From contig JARUPY010000290.1 in NCBI GenBank assembly GCA_029817715.1, positions 1,302,001 to 1,366,000 on the forward strand: a stretch of 64,000 nt of DNA. The letters are read 5' to 3'. The notes beneath the pieces were generated by a model, which saw only the letters and a list, made by a program, of their open reading frames with translations, had not been told where the DNA came from and made no database searches. Shown here piece by piece: positions 46,297 to 58,714 of the stretch. The stretch comes from Melastoma dodecandrum. Lineage: Eukaryota; Streptophyta; Magnoliopsida; Myrtales; Melastomataceae. Position 1 is the stretch's first letter, and each line of letters begins with the position of its first letter. The translations under genes were made by a program, and so were the position numbers.

Positions 46297-47088
46297 GGGA
46301 CCAAGAAGGAGATTGTGTTTGCGTCGGTTGTCTATGGAAATGGTGAAAGGAGGGATTGATGTTACCTGAGCACACGATCCACAGAGTTATATGGAAATTG
46401 AGATTGCATGCCGTCCTTCTAATTAATGTGACTGAGGAGGTAGTGGTTCTCGGTCATGTCCAGATGACTGAACGCACATCACGGTGGTTGGAGTTATTAA
46501 TTGACCACTTCTTACCTGTGCGCAGATCACCCGGACATGGTTAAGCCATAATTTTGGCTTGCAATTATTACTTTCTGTTTGCACGATTTCTTCTGGATTT
46601 GCACGTCTCCTGTTGCTTAGGCGGTTTCCTTTGTTTTGTTATGATTGTAAGTACTTTGCAGAATCTATGGCAATGTTCTTTTCCTTTTAAATTCATTATG
46701 AGTCTTAATTAGTCTGTTCTGTGGGCAATCTGTCAGGTCCCGAGCTAAGATTACTTGACATTGCTATCGTAGACTTTGAATTGCAATCTGTAAGAGGATC
46801 TGATTGAATGATGTGGGCTAATTTACCAAAATTGAATTGGTTTAATAATCCCCACAATCCCGTTCTAACTGGTAGGGTGAGATCGCTTCCTGTGCACTTT
46901 GGTGCAAGCGATCTCGGAAGGGGACGGATACAATTTAATGATCTGTAGTCATCCCACATTGATGCACCAACGGGGAGTTATACCAGAAATCGGAGAAGTA
47001 CCTTTTCCGCATAAGCAAGTGTGGGGAAGGACCGTGTGAATCCGTTTCATACTTGTGTTTTAGTATTGATCGCTTCGGTTTTGAAACT
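46297..47088. other. Non-coding part of the MULE upstream of the transposase
   Basis: Presumed promoter side of the plus-strand transposase gene. It contains a perfect 10-bp stem hairpin at 46879-46915 and a CCCACATTGATGCACC motif just after it. No ORF is supported. Confidence 0.45.
46879..46915. repeat. Hairpin, 10-bp perfect stem
   Basis: GAGATCGCTT (46879-46888) and AAGCGATCTC (46906-46915) are exact reverse complements with a 17-base loop. It lies about 170 bases before the transposase ATG. Its role is unknown. Confidence 0.7.
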
Positions 47089-49205
47089 ATGCAACCTGAA
47101 GAGACGGCGGCGTGTTTGACTATCGTGTTGCGAATGTCGGAGGAAAAGCTGAGGGAGATGACCTTTGGTTCGGCAGATGAAGTGGGGCAGCTATTCAGGA
47201 TGTACGGGTTAGTTCACGGCTTCTTGACGAGGAAAAATGACAAGCATTGTCGGCGAAATGGCGAGTGTGTAATGCACAGTTGGTTTGCTCGCGCAAAGGC
47301 CAGCCGCGGCGTAGATCTACATCAGCCGCACCATCGCGAGTGAGGGCGTCCACGAGGTTGGGTTGCCCTTGTGAGGTTACAACCACACTGGATTGCAATG
47401 GGGGATGGTATATCACAGTAGCGAATGTGTGTCACAATCATGAGTTGGTCCCTGGGCCTCTATCATATTTCATGTGCGAACGTCGTACGGTGACGGATGA
47501 GGACATGGCAACCGTGAAACTAATGTGAAGCGTGGGTTTTAGGCAATGCGATATAACGCGTCTACTGGTATACGCTTCCGGAGGGCACGGTCGCGTGGGC
47601 TTCTTAATGAAAGACATGAACAACCGCAAGCTCACGGATGAACACTGTGGCAGTTGCTCATTGTTTGATGCTGGATGCGCTTACCTAATGTCAAGACAAG
47701 ATTTCGATCAAGGCATGTCATTGATGACAACCGTTGAGGGGAATGAAGTCGTCCGGATGTACTGGTCTGACATAAAATCCAAGTTGGATTACGGAGTATT
47801 CGGCGACGTCGTCGCTTTAGATTCAACCTTCAAGACCAATGCATATGGTATGCAAATGGTAGTCATCGTCGGCATAAACTACCATCATCAGACAATTGTA
47901 TTCAGGGCCGCATTGATGGTTTCAGAGATAGCAGACGATTACAAGTGGCTGTTAAGTACTCATGTGCAGGTAATGGGGTTGAAAGTATCCATCAGCGTGG
48001 TCACTGATGCCGATAGGGCGATGATCACTGTCGTACGGGAAACATGGTCAACTATAAGACACCATCTTTGCCTGTGGCATATGAGTCAGAATATTGTCCG
48101 AAGAGTACATGATCCGACGTTGAGAAAGACCATATCTTCCTTCATGTACAACGCAAAGGCCAACGATCAGGTCGAGCAAGAGTGGGACGACCTGATGACA
48201 AATACTGGCTCGGTCAATATTCAATGGCTTAATCAACTATATGATAGGAGACATATGTGGTGGATGACATATTGTCAGGGTCATTTTTGGGCTGAGCTAA
48301 GGAGCACACAACGTTGTGAGCGGATACACGCGTTCATGAAGGGGTACTTGAAGACACAGCACAAAGTTCACGAATTCTTACGTCACTACGAACGATCCGC
48401 GACAGATTTACGACATAAAGAAAGCATGGCGGATTACAATTCCGCAAACAAATCATATCCGTTGCGCACTATGTTACATAGCCTAGAGGGCCACGCAAGT
48501 CGGATCTATACTCTTACCTCGTTTCGTAAGGTGCAATTCCAGATCCAAAGGGAATTATTGTTTTTTGTCGAAAGTATGATCGATGGAAAGATCAATCGAG
48601 TTTACCGGCAGCGCAATTACGACGGTGGAGCTATGACAGCTGAAGTCAGTTCATTCATCTATGGACAATCGTTGAATTGTACCTGTCAACATTTTGAGAC
48701 GTATGGCATGCCTTCTGCACATATCTTTCACATCATGAAGGTCAGAGGCATGAAGTGTATCCCACCGACTTTAGTGCTGCATCGTTGGACCAAACGAGCT
48801 AGAATATTAGATATTCCGGCAGCCGGGGTCGACGCGTACGGCATCAATCCTGAAGAATTCCGTCAGGGAGTACTTACGACGGCTTGTCGGCGTGTCTGTT
48901 TTCTTGGCAGTAAAACTGAAGCCACGTACGAGCATGTTCGTCGTTCCATCCACGAATTGACAATATCTTTGGAAAATAAGGAAGCTGCCGAAGGGAAAGC
49001 TTTGGCGTCTGGCGATGTGAAGTATAAGTCCAAGAAAGTCCATTTGAGGGGCGATGTTGTGCGCAATCTGTCAAGGGCACACCATTCTGGTATATGCAAT
49101 GCGGAACAGGGGCAACGAAATACAATTTCGGAGATGAGTTCGTATGGAAATGACAATGACATGTCAGACGAGGACATGTCTGTGTTTGGCCAGATGAATA
49201 CATAA
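47089..49205 (+). pseudogene. FAR1/FHY3-like MULE transposase, two lesions
   Basis: The protein has a FAR1-type DNA-binding domain, split by a frameshift near 47230-47260 (FRMYGLVHGFLTRKNDKHC in one frame; LVCSRKGQPRRRS, TRLGCPCEVTTTL and GGWYITVANVCHNHELVPG in the next). A TGA follows at 47526-47528, and then a 557-codon frame starts with the MULE transposase core: GDVVALDSTFKTNAYGMQM (first Asp), VVTDADRAM (second Asp), the HHLCLWHMSQN motif and RCERIHAFMKGYL (likely Glu). A SWIM motif closes it (CTCQHFETYGMPSAHIFHI). This order of FAR1 zinc domain, MULE DDE and SWIM is that of FHY3/FAR1 and of Jittery-type elements. With two lesions and an otherwise intact frame, it was active fairly recently. 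Confidence 0.88.
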
Positions 49206-49363
49206 TCCCAGGTATTTTCATTTGCATCCTCATTTGGTATATTACTTGCCATACATTTGTTCACGAAAAGAATATCATGCAGTATATGCACGCAAACCTA
49301 CAATGCTAAATTAGTAGAACCAAAAATATGAGACCTTTGACAAGGTTAGCCAGCCGGAGAATT

Positions 49364-52300
49364 TCACTCCTTAGGGACGCGCATCCTCTTCTTTCGGCCC
49401 TCGTTAATCTTCCCCATGACAGTCTTTTTGGCTCCATTTTCTTTCCCTTTTATGAGACTTACCGTGAAACGAAATCTATCTAATGGGCTTACCCGCTGCA
49501 CAACGCAGTACAAGGGAATTAAACAGATGCGTATATGGCAAATAATTGTACGATTTAGGCATTCAGTCACTCTGTCAACTCACCACGTCTCCAAGACCTT
49601 CGGTTGGGTCCGTCATAGACATGAACTTCATAACGAATATTCTGCAATCGTCGCTATACAACGAATATAGCAAAATGTCGATATATGTAGTCACAAATCA
49701 GTGAAAATAAATGTGCAAATAGACATGTCAGATAACTTACTTGTTGCCCAATGCGAACTGGTCTGGTACGTTTACAGGCCATCGAATGGACCATGAAATT
49801 ATGTCAGGTACCATGCTCAGACTTGAACCATGGGCATTCTCTTCCAAAATTAATCGGACAAGGGTCGTCACGCGCATATGCAGGTCCATTTTTCCATGTA
49901 CGTTCGTCGATCCATGATTCATTGTGTCTAATATTATGACTTCACATGGGGTAAAGTTAACTACTTGTTGAGTTCAATGGGACTCCGAAACACACATGGG
50001 TATGTATCTGTAAAGGATCAGACAAGCAAGCTTATAGATAGGAAAATGTGAATTTGTGTAGGCAGTAAAAAAAATGTACAAGTTACCAGTTTGACGCGTT
50101 CGTTGGAGCCGATGTTGGACTTGCACAATTTCATAAGATTCTTGGGCGCGTCTGCTGAGATAACCGGCATCTTCGAGGCGCGATAATTACGGGCTGCTAG
50201 GTTCTGCACATCACGGATTGTAGAATCATTTTTTAGAGTGTACAATTTCAGTGTGACATTCCGTTACGGGGAGTTGTACATACCCCCAACCAGGTGGAGA
50301 GATACCAGCGCGTACGACCATCACCTAGCTAGATACTATTCAACATCAGGCCATGGTAGTCAATGATATGCAATAGAGTTCGTCGCGATATCATCAGGCA
50401 CGGTGGAATGACTAACTACATAACTGAACGGTCTCGAGTGTCCATACGTCGTTCTGTATCTACTTATTTGGTTTGAGAGACAGCATTCCATGCCTTGAAA
50501 TGGTAGCGAAAGACTCCAAACAAAGTAACTCGCTGCAACAACAAAAAAATTCCATACCAGAGACAGACACTACACAAAGTCATGTTCGACCCTTAAAGTT
50601 TCGAGGACATAGTAACAAACAATAAGTAACAAGGAAATCCCACCTAGGTTCGAGAATTTCACACCAAACATATGACAAATACATTCCAGTCGGCCACCGT
50701 AAAAGATTTCAGCTCTCCTAAATCAACATCTTCCGGAAAGAGTCTATCAATGTCCCATCAATTAACATTAACATGATGGTTGAGAAAGCAAGTTGGTACA
50801 AAGTCAATCATGTTACAGGGCCGTCTACCACCTACAATGAAAGAGTTATCTTATACCTCCGGTATGGAATCACGCTTCCTTTTGGACCGACGCAAGCCTG
50901 CCTTATCAACCAAGAAAGGAGAGGTCGCATACACGGACGGCTTCCTTGCGGAGGCACGATGGGCCGCCATTTTTTGGGGGATCTTCACCTGATTACTTGA
51001 AGAGATGCTCTCCTGTGACATTCGTCAGGTGCCAAGGTAAGGTGATTGTCAATTTGGTTATTTTATAGGAATAAACAAGTCATCCCAAACTGACAAAATG
51101 GTAATGATCTGTAATCTGACCTTGTTACTGGCATCCTGTTGCGCAACTACCATTGCAGGTGTGTCGCCATCCTTGTGTTCATTGTGATCCACCTCCTGAG
51201 GTGCCACCAGTGTTCTGTTCCCATCCTCTTCCTGGACATGTGACAAGTCCTCTAAATATTTAGTTTCCTCTTCCACCTCACCTGGTGCGACGCCCAGCAG
51301 GTTGACCATCTTGTCCAGTGTATCGTTCAACTTTCTCTCCAGTGCTTCCGACCCATCATTACATTCAGGTGAATGCACCTTCGCGATATCTGCTGTCTGC
51401 TACGAATCGTCGAATCCCTCAGTTTGCAGTAATGAGCCAACATCAACTATCTTATTCTTAATAGTCGAGGGTCCTGCTTCATTCAGTGGGCACTCAAGGT
51501 CATTGTCCATCCCTTCAATGCCTCGGTCCGCCTCCACCTGCGCCGTAGTCGCTGTGATTTCAGCATCTGTGGCAGGTATGTCTACCGTTGGCGATTTCTC
51601 GATAGGCTCTGGGGCACGAGTCGTTGTGCCATCTGCCGCTACCCGAACAAGGCTCATTACTTGTATGATCTCACTGATCAGCATGGCCACTTGCCGTTGG
51701 AGGTCTTTCATACCATCCTCGACGCTTCGCACACGCCTATCTACGGACTGAAAAAAAATGAAAATGTTAGCCTGATGTTAGCATGAGTCATGAATGAACA
51801 TCTCCACATGATGGACCAATATTTACCCTCAAGTTTCTTATAATGAACTGAAGTTCGTCATTCTCATCCGGGGAACCACGACCCTCAATGTTATACGTCT
51901 CAATTCCCACCTGACACATTCCATTTGTCAGTAAATGATCAATTATTGGTAATGAAAAAAACACATCAACACCGGAGTGTCAATTTTAAAGTTACGTTAT
52001 TCATATCGAACCTTTACCACATAGCTCTAGTCCGATCTTTTAAAAACAGCATGCAATCTGTCGTCATTCCACTCCGCACATTACAGGGCCCTCTGACCAG
52101 AAAGTGGTGACCCAGGCTTAGCAATTTTGCATGCATAAAAGACCTACAAACGTTTTGTCAAATATATATGTAAAGCATAAGCGAAAAAATATTTGATGGT
52201 CGGCATAAATTGCACACGGCCATAAGTATGCAATAATGAATCACGAACAATAATATCATATACAATACTTAGGATAAGGAGATGTACGCAACCGCCGATG

Positions 52301-52871
52301 TACCGCGGTTGTTTTTTCCCTTGGAAAGTCCTCATAGCTTCGCATAGGTGGCGTACCACGTGTCCCGCCCAATCAAAGTTAACAATCGAGCCTGCGTCTT
52401 GCACTGCTAGCAGATAATCCTTTGGGATGTCGAAGGCTGTACCCGGACAGAGGTAGCAGCCCAGGATGAATAGCACTAGCTCGGCCTTGAACAAATCGTC
52501 GGTTGCCTTCCTCTCTCGCAATTTTTCCTCGACAGATTTCATGGATATCCTTCCAAGTTTCAGGTGGTCATGTAACTCGCGGTGCACAGTTTGCAGGGTG
52601 CCTTTCAATGGAACGGGTACTCCCGTGCAACGGACTCCAAGTATCATTGCTACATCCGCCGGTCTCAATTTGTGTCCGACGTCGTCGATGACCATCACAC
52701 GCTTCAATGGATCAAAGATCCTCAAGCACACCCTCAATGCCCTATGGTTAACGTTCCTACTTGCCAACTGAAGGATGCCGTCAAACCCGACTTCCTGTCG
52801 TCATGGAACGAATCGATCAGCGCAAACAATTTCTTCGGGCTACAACGGGTGAATATATAATCCTGCGACAT
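49364..52871 (-). pseudogene. Ulp1-like SUMO protease (C48) gene carried by the MULE
   Basis: Minus-strand gene with several introns. The ATG at 52871 opens YIFTRCSPKKLFALIDSFHD; a one-base frameshift near 52790 leads into VGFDGILQLASRNVNHRAL, FDPLKRVMVIDDVGHKLRP and ELVLFILGCYLCPG, the N-terminal domain typical of MULE-borne Ulp1 proteins. An acidic, low-complexity middle (51732-51058) and a basic segment (HRASARKPSV, LRRSKRKRDS near 50900) follow. The protease domain shows YIPMCVSESH, ILDTM, DDCRIFVMKFM (Cys near 49630) and a basic tail (RFTVSLIKGKENGAKK) ending at 49364-49366. The His, Asp and Cys positions are present, but the Trp after His is a TGA (49974-49976), and the Gly after Cys is Arg. 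Active Ulp1 removes SUMO; this copy is inactive. Confidence 0.8.
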
Positions 52872-53744
52872 TACATAATGGAGTTAGTCAAAAACATCGA
52901 ATCATCATCCTCCGCCTGGGTCGCAGTGCGGACCACAGGGAATTCACTCTCTTCTGCCCAGATGCTTTGGGACTTTTACTAGCTTATCGAGGCACCGCAT
53001 CGCCTCCGATAACTTCGTTGTTCATGTCTTCAATAACATCGAGGTCATCCATATCCATCTATGGTACAAAAATTCAAGTAAACAGGTCGCCAGCCCAGAT
53101 AGAACGAGCCTAATCCCTCCACAACACAGTCGTCAAACAGGATAACTCTAAATAGCAGAAGCCAACAGTGTCCCCACAACTTCTCTAAAAAACTCATAAT
53201 CCAGTACATACGCCATTGTTATTCCTCTTTGATAAATAAATAGTTTCTTCCTGGTCAAATTACACGCTCATAGGTGTAACCCATTCGACCTCCCAAAAAA
53301 GGGGGATGAATCCGTGCCCTAACCGGACGGCACACCGAACACACCAAAATACTAAGCAATAAACAAAATTCCAAATGACAAATGTCCGAAACAATCACCT
53401 TCGCCACCCAAACTCTGCCTCGCAAGTAAACCCTAAACCAAGAACCCCAATAGACTACCAAACCGAACCCATGCAAAACCATGAACGTACCTTCGGTACT
53501 TCGGCCGTTTTTCCCTATTCGCAACAGAAGAAGGCCACCAAGCAACAACCATGGGGATCACCAAGCCTGGAACTTCGCGGTACGGGAGGAAGTCACCAAG
53601 AAAATAGCCAGGGATACGGGGGGAGGGATTTCTGGGAAGGGTGACGGTGGGTCTAATGTACTAACAAGTCCTAATGCCGGGGTGTATATGGTAAAATCAC
53701 ATTCACGCAGGTTAGGATTTAGGCTCGGGAATATTTGTAATGTA

Positions 53745-54124
53745 CTTTTACTATAACGATTAGTAAAATGTACAAATGATGTACTAGTACATAGTTCGTA
53801 CATTGTACTAATTTTTTTTAGTACAATTGTAGTAATTACAAACTATACAAACAAATGAAAATTAGTACACTGTACAAACGTGTACTAGTACAACGTTTGT
53901 ACATTGTACAAACCGGTACAGTAAAGTTTTATACATATTAGTACATTTATAATTACTACAATTATAGTAAAAAAATTAGTACAATGTACAAACCATGTAC
54001 TAGTACAGTGTTTGTACATTGTACTAATTTTTATTAGTATAATTATAGTAATAACAAACTGTACTAATTTGGTTGAAATTAGTACAATGGGGGGACGTCC
54101 CCATCACGGGATGTTATCCGCGGC
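53745..54124. repeat. Right TIR of the large MULE
   Basis: An array of TTTGTACATTGTACTAATTT-type words and their inverse lies between 53745 and 54095, ending ATGGGGGGACGTCCCCATC and GGGATGTTATCCGCGGC. It matches the left TIR in reverse. The array is longer than on the left (about 380 against 280 bases). Confidence 0.8.
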
Positions 54125-54134
54125 CTTCAGTAGT

Positions 54135-54400
54135 TTCTATTTCACCGTCACAATCCCCCATTTGTCTCATCTTTTATTCTCTCACCAAATCATCATCTTT
54201 GCCGATTGTTTTTACCATTTTTTATTTTAAAATGTTTTCCCTTTCAATTTTTACAATCCAAAAGACGTAACGGCAAATTTAAGGCAGAATCCATTCAATT
54301 TGATTTTATCTTTCTATATAATTCATTTCATATCTTTTATAAAATATAAATCAACTCAAATAAATTCATATTTGATATCGGTCTATTTATTTGCTTCCGA
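54135..54400. other. Short spacer after the MULE
   Basis: AT-rich flank; no gene is seen. It continues the host or older-element sequence interrupted by the MULE. Confidence 0.4.
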
Positions 54401-54689
54401 TATTTCTGAATAAATTAATAATCCAATTAATTCTAATTATGAAATAAATGATTAATTTAGTATCCACTAAATAATCAATAATATAATGTTCGTATCAACG
54501 TGCTATACGTGCGACCCTCTAGGTTCTATATACGAAGGTAGTGTAAATCTATACATAAACTAATGTTATCATCTAGCAACAGTTTTTAGTCACCCAACGT
54601 GTTAGGATAATGATCATAAATCATAAACCACTATGAACCTGTTACTGTATATTTTAATCTCTCAATCTAACCGACATCCCAATTAATTC

Positions 54690-54955
54690 GGCCCATAATA
54701 TATCATCACCAAATTAATTGTTTTACTTGATTGCCAAGATATAATAGGCTCAATAAAACATTCCTCCCATGGCAATGGATTTTAGAGTCACTAATATATC
54801 TATCAAGTGGCCTAGATGTCAACTCTCTAATCCAAGAGAGCGATGAATCCTATATTGACTCAACACTATTCTTTCTATGCTTTGTCACACACCCAACAAT
54901 CGTATTACTCACAATCCGGTTAAAGACTGCTTTTAACGACGTCAAAGTGCACAAA
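54690..54955. repeat. Inverted repeat, left member
   Basis: Contains ATCAAGTGGCCTAGATGTCA, CCAAGAGAGCGATGAATCC and CACAATCCGGTTAAAGAC. Its reverse complement occurs at 56110-56345 with about 90-95% identity by eye. Loop length is about 1.15 kb. Confidence 0.85.
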
Positions 54956-56109
54956 CTCCACCTATAAAATAAATGAATGTCTCAAGTCAAAAGATCAATT
55001 ACACTCGTCCATAAAGATATAACTTATATATGTGGTATCCTCTTAAACGTCTAGTGTCCAGTATCCCTAATGTCAGGGTACCCCTAAGTATAACTTAGAT
55101 ATACTATCCTTCGGTCTATCTTGACCTCAGTTACACTTAACGATGATCTAGATGTTCCTGTCCCCTCTAAACATCTATCCAATCACGGACTATTTCCGAT
55201 TAATATACTCATTAATTTGTGGGACTTTATCTGTGGGACTATTGCAGGTGAATATTTTCTAATCTTTCGGATTTTATTGTGGCATTTTTTGGAATATTTC
55301 TAGAATATTTCCTAATATTTCGAAATTTACCCTACCTATAAAAAGGGCTTGTGATGAACTAAGTTTTTGTGATGAACTAAGTTTTTGTTCTAAGGTTATC
55401 ACGGAACCCGATATGTAGTCGGATTACTTTTGACTCTGTTTGATTTAATGCGTTTAAGACTTTGTTTTTTTATTTTATTATGTTTTTAATGTTTGCGGTT
55501 GCTTGATCAACAATCCGTATTGATTTCATAACCTATCTGAACTCGGGAGGGGAATTTAGGGTTTAACAGGAGGATAAAATAGCCTAGGTTAACGTCGAGG
55601 AATCGAGTTAATTTAACGAGTACTATAGGAATATACGTGTTTGTCTTAGGTAGCCAAATTAAGGTTGGAACTTAATGAACATGATTCAACTATTAATTCC
55701 CATAGGACTATAGGGGGTTTGGTTGGGTTAGATATTTCTCTTATGTAGGTCAGAAGATGCATAAGAGAGACTGAGAATCTTAGGTTAGTAAACATGTTTT
55801 GGACAATATTATGATAAAGAGGGGGTTGAATGATCTGGTGAAATATCAGGAGAAGATGTGATCCTATGTTTTTCTTATTTGATTAATTCTCATATTTTTT
55901 GCTGTTTAGTTTCTTGTTAGTTTATTTTGTTTTACTTGATTTGACTACATCGCGATTGTTTACCGTTGTTCGTTTGGATATTTCTAAAATAATTCTCCGT
56001 GGGAACGACTTTTACTCTTTTACTCATTACTCTATTACTGTTAGTGTGTGCACTTATGTGCCCTTTGACTTGAGACCTTCATTTATTTTATGCGTGGAGT
56101 TTATGCGCT

Positions 56110-56345
56110 TTGACGTCGTTAAAAGCAGTCTTTAACCGGATTGTGAGTAATACGATTGTTGGGTGTGTGACAAAGCGTAGAGAGAATACTGTTGAGTCAA
56201 TATAGGATTCATCGCTCTCTTGGATTAGAGAGTTGACATCTAGGCCACTTGATAGAAATATTAGTGACTCTAAAATCCATGGCCATGGGAGTCTGTTATA
56301 TCTTGGTAATCAAATAAAACAATTAATTTGGTGATGATGTATTTT
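56110..56345. repeat. Inverted repeat, right member
   Basis: Reverse complement of 54690-54955: GTCTTTAACCGGATTGTGAG, GGATTCATCGCTCTCTTGG and TGACATCTAGGCCACTTGAT. A transcript crossing both members could fold into a long hairpin. Confidence 0.85.
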
Positions 56346-57315
56346 GTGCCGAATTAATTGGGATGTCGGTTAGATGAAAATTACACAGTAATCAGTTCAT
56401 ATTGGTTAAAAAATAAAATATTTTATTTTAATTCTCCAAGATTATAAGAGGAGATTTTGGCCCTAAAACGACGTTGAGTTTCTCAAAATTAGCTTCCAAG
56501 AAAAACAGACGTGTCTCGAGGGCTAGCACCAAAGGAACTAATTGTTCGTGTACGTGTGCGTGGTTACCGCTAGAGGAGTCGCGCTTGAGGCTCTTGAAGA
56601 CGGTCGTGATCTATAGGTGATTTCTTCTTGCTGGTACGCTTATTCAAACTAAAGGCAAGGTACGCCCTACAGGTATTTTCATGAGCAGATTTATACTTAT
56701 CATAATTTCCTGGGTAATTTTCTATAGAGTTTCATTAAAGTTTGCTTCCGCTGTGTGCGTAGAAACCCATCAGTGGAATATTTCTAGAATATTTCCTAAT
56801 CTTTCGAGATTTACCCTACCTATAAAAAGGGCTTGAACGTGAGTTAAGAGGAGGAGGACCAGAGGAGAGCCGTCGAGAAGGGAGTTCTAGTTTTCTTAGT
56901 TTTTTAGGATGAGTTTTACTTTTATTTTCGGTTTTTCGTCAATCTTGTGATGAACTAACTTTTTGTTCTAGGATTATCACGGAACCCGATATGTAGCCGG
57001 ATTACTTTTCACTCTCTTTGATTTAATGTGTTTAAGACTTCGTTTATTTATTTTATTTTGTGCTTAATGCTTGCGGTTGCCTTTATTTATTTTATTCTAT
57101 GGACCGGCACTTAGGCCTTAGCCCATATTGAATAAAATAAACATCGGCCCGTGTAGTAAATCCACTCTAGAACCCATTGCTTCCATTTATCTAGAATAAA
57201 TTAATAATCTAATTAATTATAATTCTGGATCAAATTCAAGTATCTACTAGAACTTAACATATTGTTCGTGATAACGTGCTATTGCGTGCGACCCTCTAGG
57301 TTCTGTACACGGAGG

Positions 57316-58050
57316 TAGGGGCGAGCATAGGTTCCGGGTAAAATCGGGAACCTGTCGGAACCGGCACCATAGGGTCAGTGTTAGTACAGGTTCTCGAATG
57401 GATCGGATAGGTTCTAGGTTCTAAATTTTACAAAACCAGCGGTACCAAGTACGGTTCCAGGTTCTTCCCCCGGAACCAACTCGGAGAACCTGGAACCTAA
57501 CCTAAATATTACCCAACCCAATATCCTACCTTAAATTTTACCCAACCCAATAACCTACCCTAAATTTTACCCAACCCAATAACCTAAATTAAACTTTACC
57601 CTACCCCAAACAATTGTCCCGATTCCTAACCTTTCTATTCCCAGTCTCTCCTCCCTCTTCACAACGTCTTCATCAAACGGTTCCAGGGGTTACGGTTTCT
57701 TACGGTAAGTCAGCTCCTAATATGCTTTTTCCATTCTTCCCCGCCTTGCCTTGTCAATTTTTATTTACAATTCTTTCTGGGTTATGATTTTTTGGAGGAT
57801 TTTAGGGATGGGTTAGGTTGATTGAGCCGTGGGTGATGAGAATACTTTCTTAAAAGTTCTTTTTTTCTGAACATAGCCGGTCAGGGGGTGATTCTGTGGG
57901 GTTTAGATTTTGATTTTGATGTAATTTGAGGCGTTGGTGCTCTGGATCATCTGTTTAATGATCTATTGTTTGATTTGTTAGGTTGTTCGAATTAGAAGAT
58001 GAATCCCGATTCTGACAACAATGAGGCTCAAACAACTAGTGTCAAGTGAA
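57316..58050 (+). mobile_element. Truncated 5' end of a hAT element
   Basis: Begins TAGGGGCGAGCATAGGTTCC after an LTR remnant, continues with the GGTTCC/GGAACC subterminal repeats usual for hAT, a CTCCCTCTTCACAACG leader, and a start codon at 57999 (MNPDSDNNEAQTTS). The frame stops shortly after, and the sequence then joins a copy of the LTR repeat at about 58066. The 3' end is missing. Confidence 0.65.
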
Positions 58051-58714
58051 CTTTAGCTTCAACAGAGTTCATAACCTATCTGAACTCGGGAGGGGAATTT
58101 TAGGTTTAGAGGGAGGATAAAATAGCCTAGGTTAACGTCGAGGAATCGAGTTAATTTAACGAGCACTATAGGAATATACGTGCTTGTCTTAGGTAGTCAG
58201 ATTAAGGTTGGAACTTAATGGACTTGATTCAACTATTAATTCCCATGGGAATATAGGGGGTTTGTTGGGTTAGGTATTTCTCTTATGTAGGTCGGAAGAT
58301 GCATAAGAGTGACTGAGAATCTTAGGTTAATAAACATGTTTTGGACAATATAAAGATAAAGAGGGGGTTGAATGATCTGGTGAAATATCGAGAGAAGTCG
58401 TGATCCTAGGTTTTTCTCATTTGATTAATTCTCATATTTTTTGCTGTTTAGTTTCTTATTAGTTTATCTTCTTAAATCCTTATTTTACTTGATTGGACTA
58501 CATCGTGATTGTTTATCGTTGATCGTTAGGATATTTCTAAAATAATTCTCCATGGGAACGACTATTACTCATTACTCTATTACTGTTAGTGTGTGCACTT
58601 ATGTGCCAAGACACTTTATCGTATTCGTGGATAAATAATTAATAAGGGCGAGTATTTGTCATTGATTATTTTACTTTCAGTGAAGCAATTTTTGTAGATC
58701 AAGTCCTTTTAATT

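Larger units (their letters stand above)
44554..54124. mobile_element. 9.6-kb MULE with FAR1-type transposase and Ulp1-like gene
   Basis: A 9571-bp element with a 10-bp flanking duplication CTTCAGTAGT at 44544-44553 and 54125-54134. The TIRs begin GGACGCCGGCTAACGTCC on the left and, read inward, GCCGCGGATAACATCC on the right; both continue into GGGGACGTCCCCCCATTG and then stretches rich in TAGTACAATGTACAAAC. Inside are a FAR1/FHY3-like transposase gene (plus strand, 47089-49205), an Ulp1-like C48 protease gene (minus strand, 49364-52871) converging on it, and an unrecognised minus-strand gene (45408-46296). MULEs carrying Ulp1-like genes are known in plants (KI-MULE/Kaonashi group). Both recognisable genes have disabling lesions. 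Confidence 0.9.
54400..58700. mobile_element. Nest of LTR-retrotransposon remnants with direct and inverted repeats
   Basis: No long ORF survives. Several repeat pairs define it. Direct pair A: about 54415-54545 and 57180-57320 (ATAAATTAATAATC, GTGCGACCCTCTAGGTTC). Direct pair B: about 55260-55500 and 56775-57075 (TTTACCCTACCTATAAAAAG, ATCACGGAACCCGATATGTA), each with a TATAAAAAGGG box of the kind seen in LTR promoters. Direct pair C: about 55523-55925 and 58066-58470 (CGAGGAATCGAGTTAATTTA). An inverted pair lies at 54690-54955 and 56110-56345. The arrangement suggests at least two copies of one non-coding LTR element, one rearranged by inversion. LTR boundaries cannot be fixed by eye. Confidence 0.6.

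Noticed and set aside
46705..46959. 84-residue minus-strand ORF
   Set aside because: It spans the 10-bp hairpin and has no domain; judged non-coding.
33861..53580. Shared CCATGGGGATCACC at about 33880 and 53552
   Set aside because: Only about 14 bases match and the flanks do not; probably chance or a short shared leader motif.
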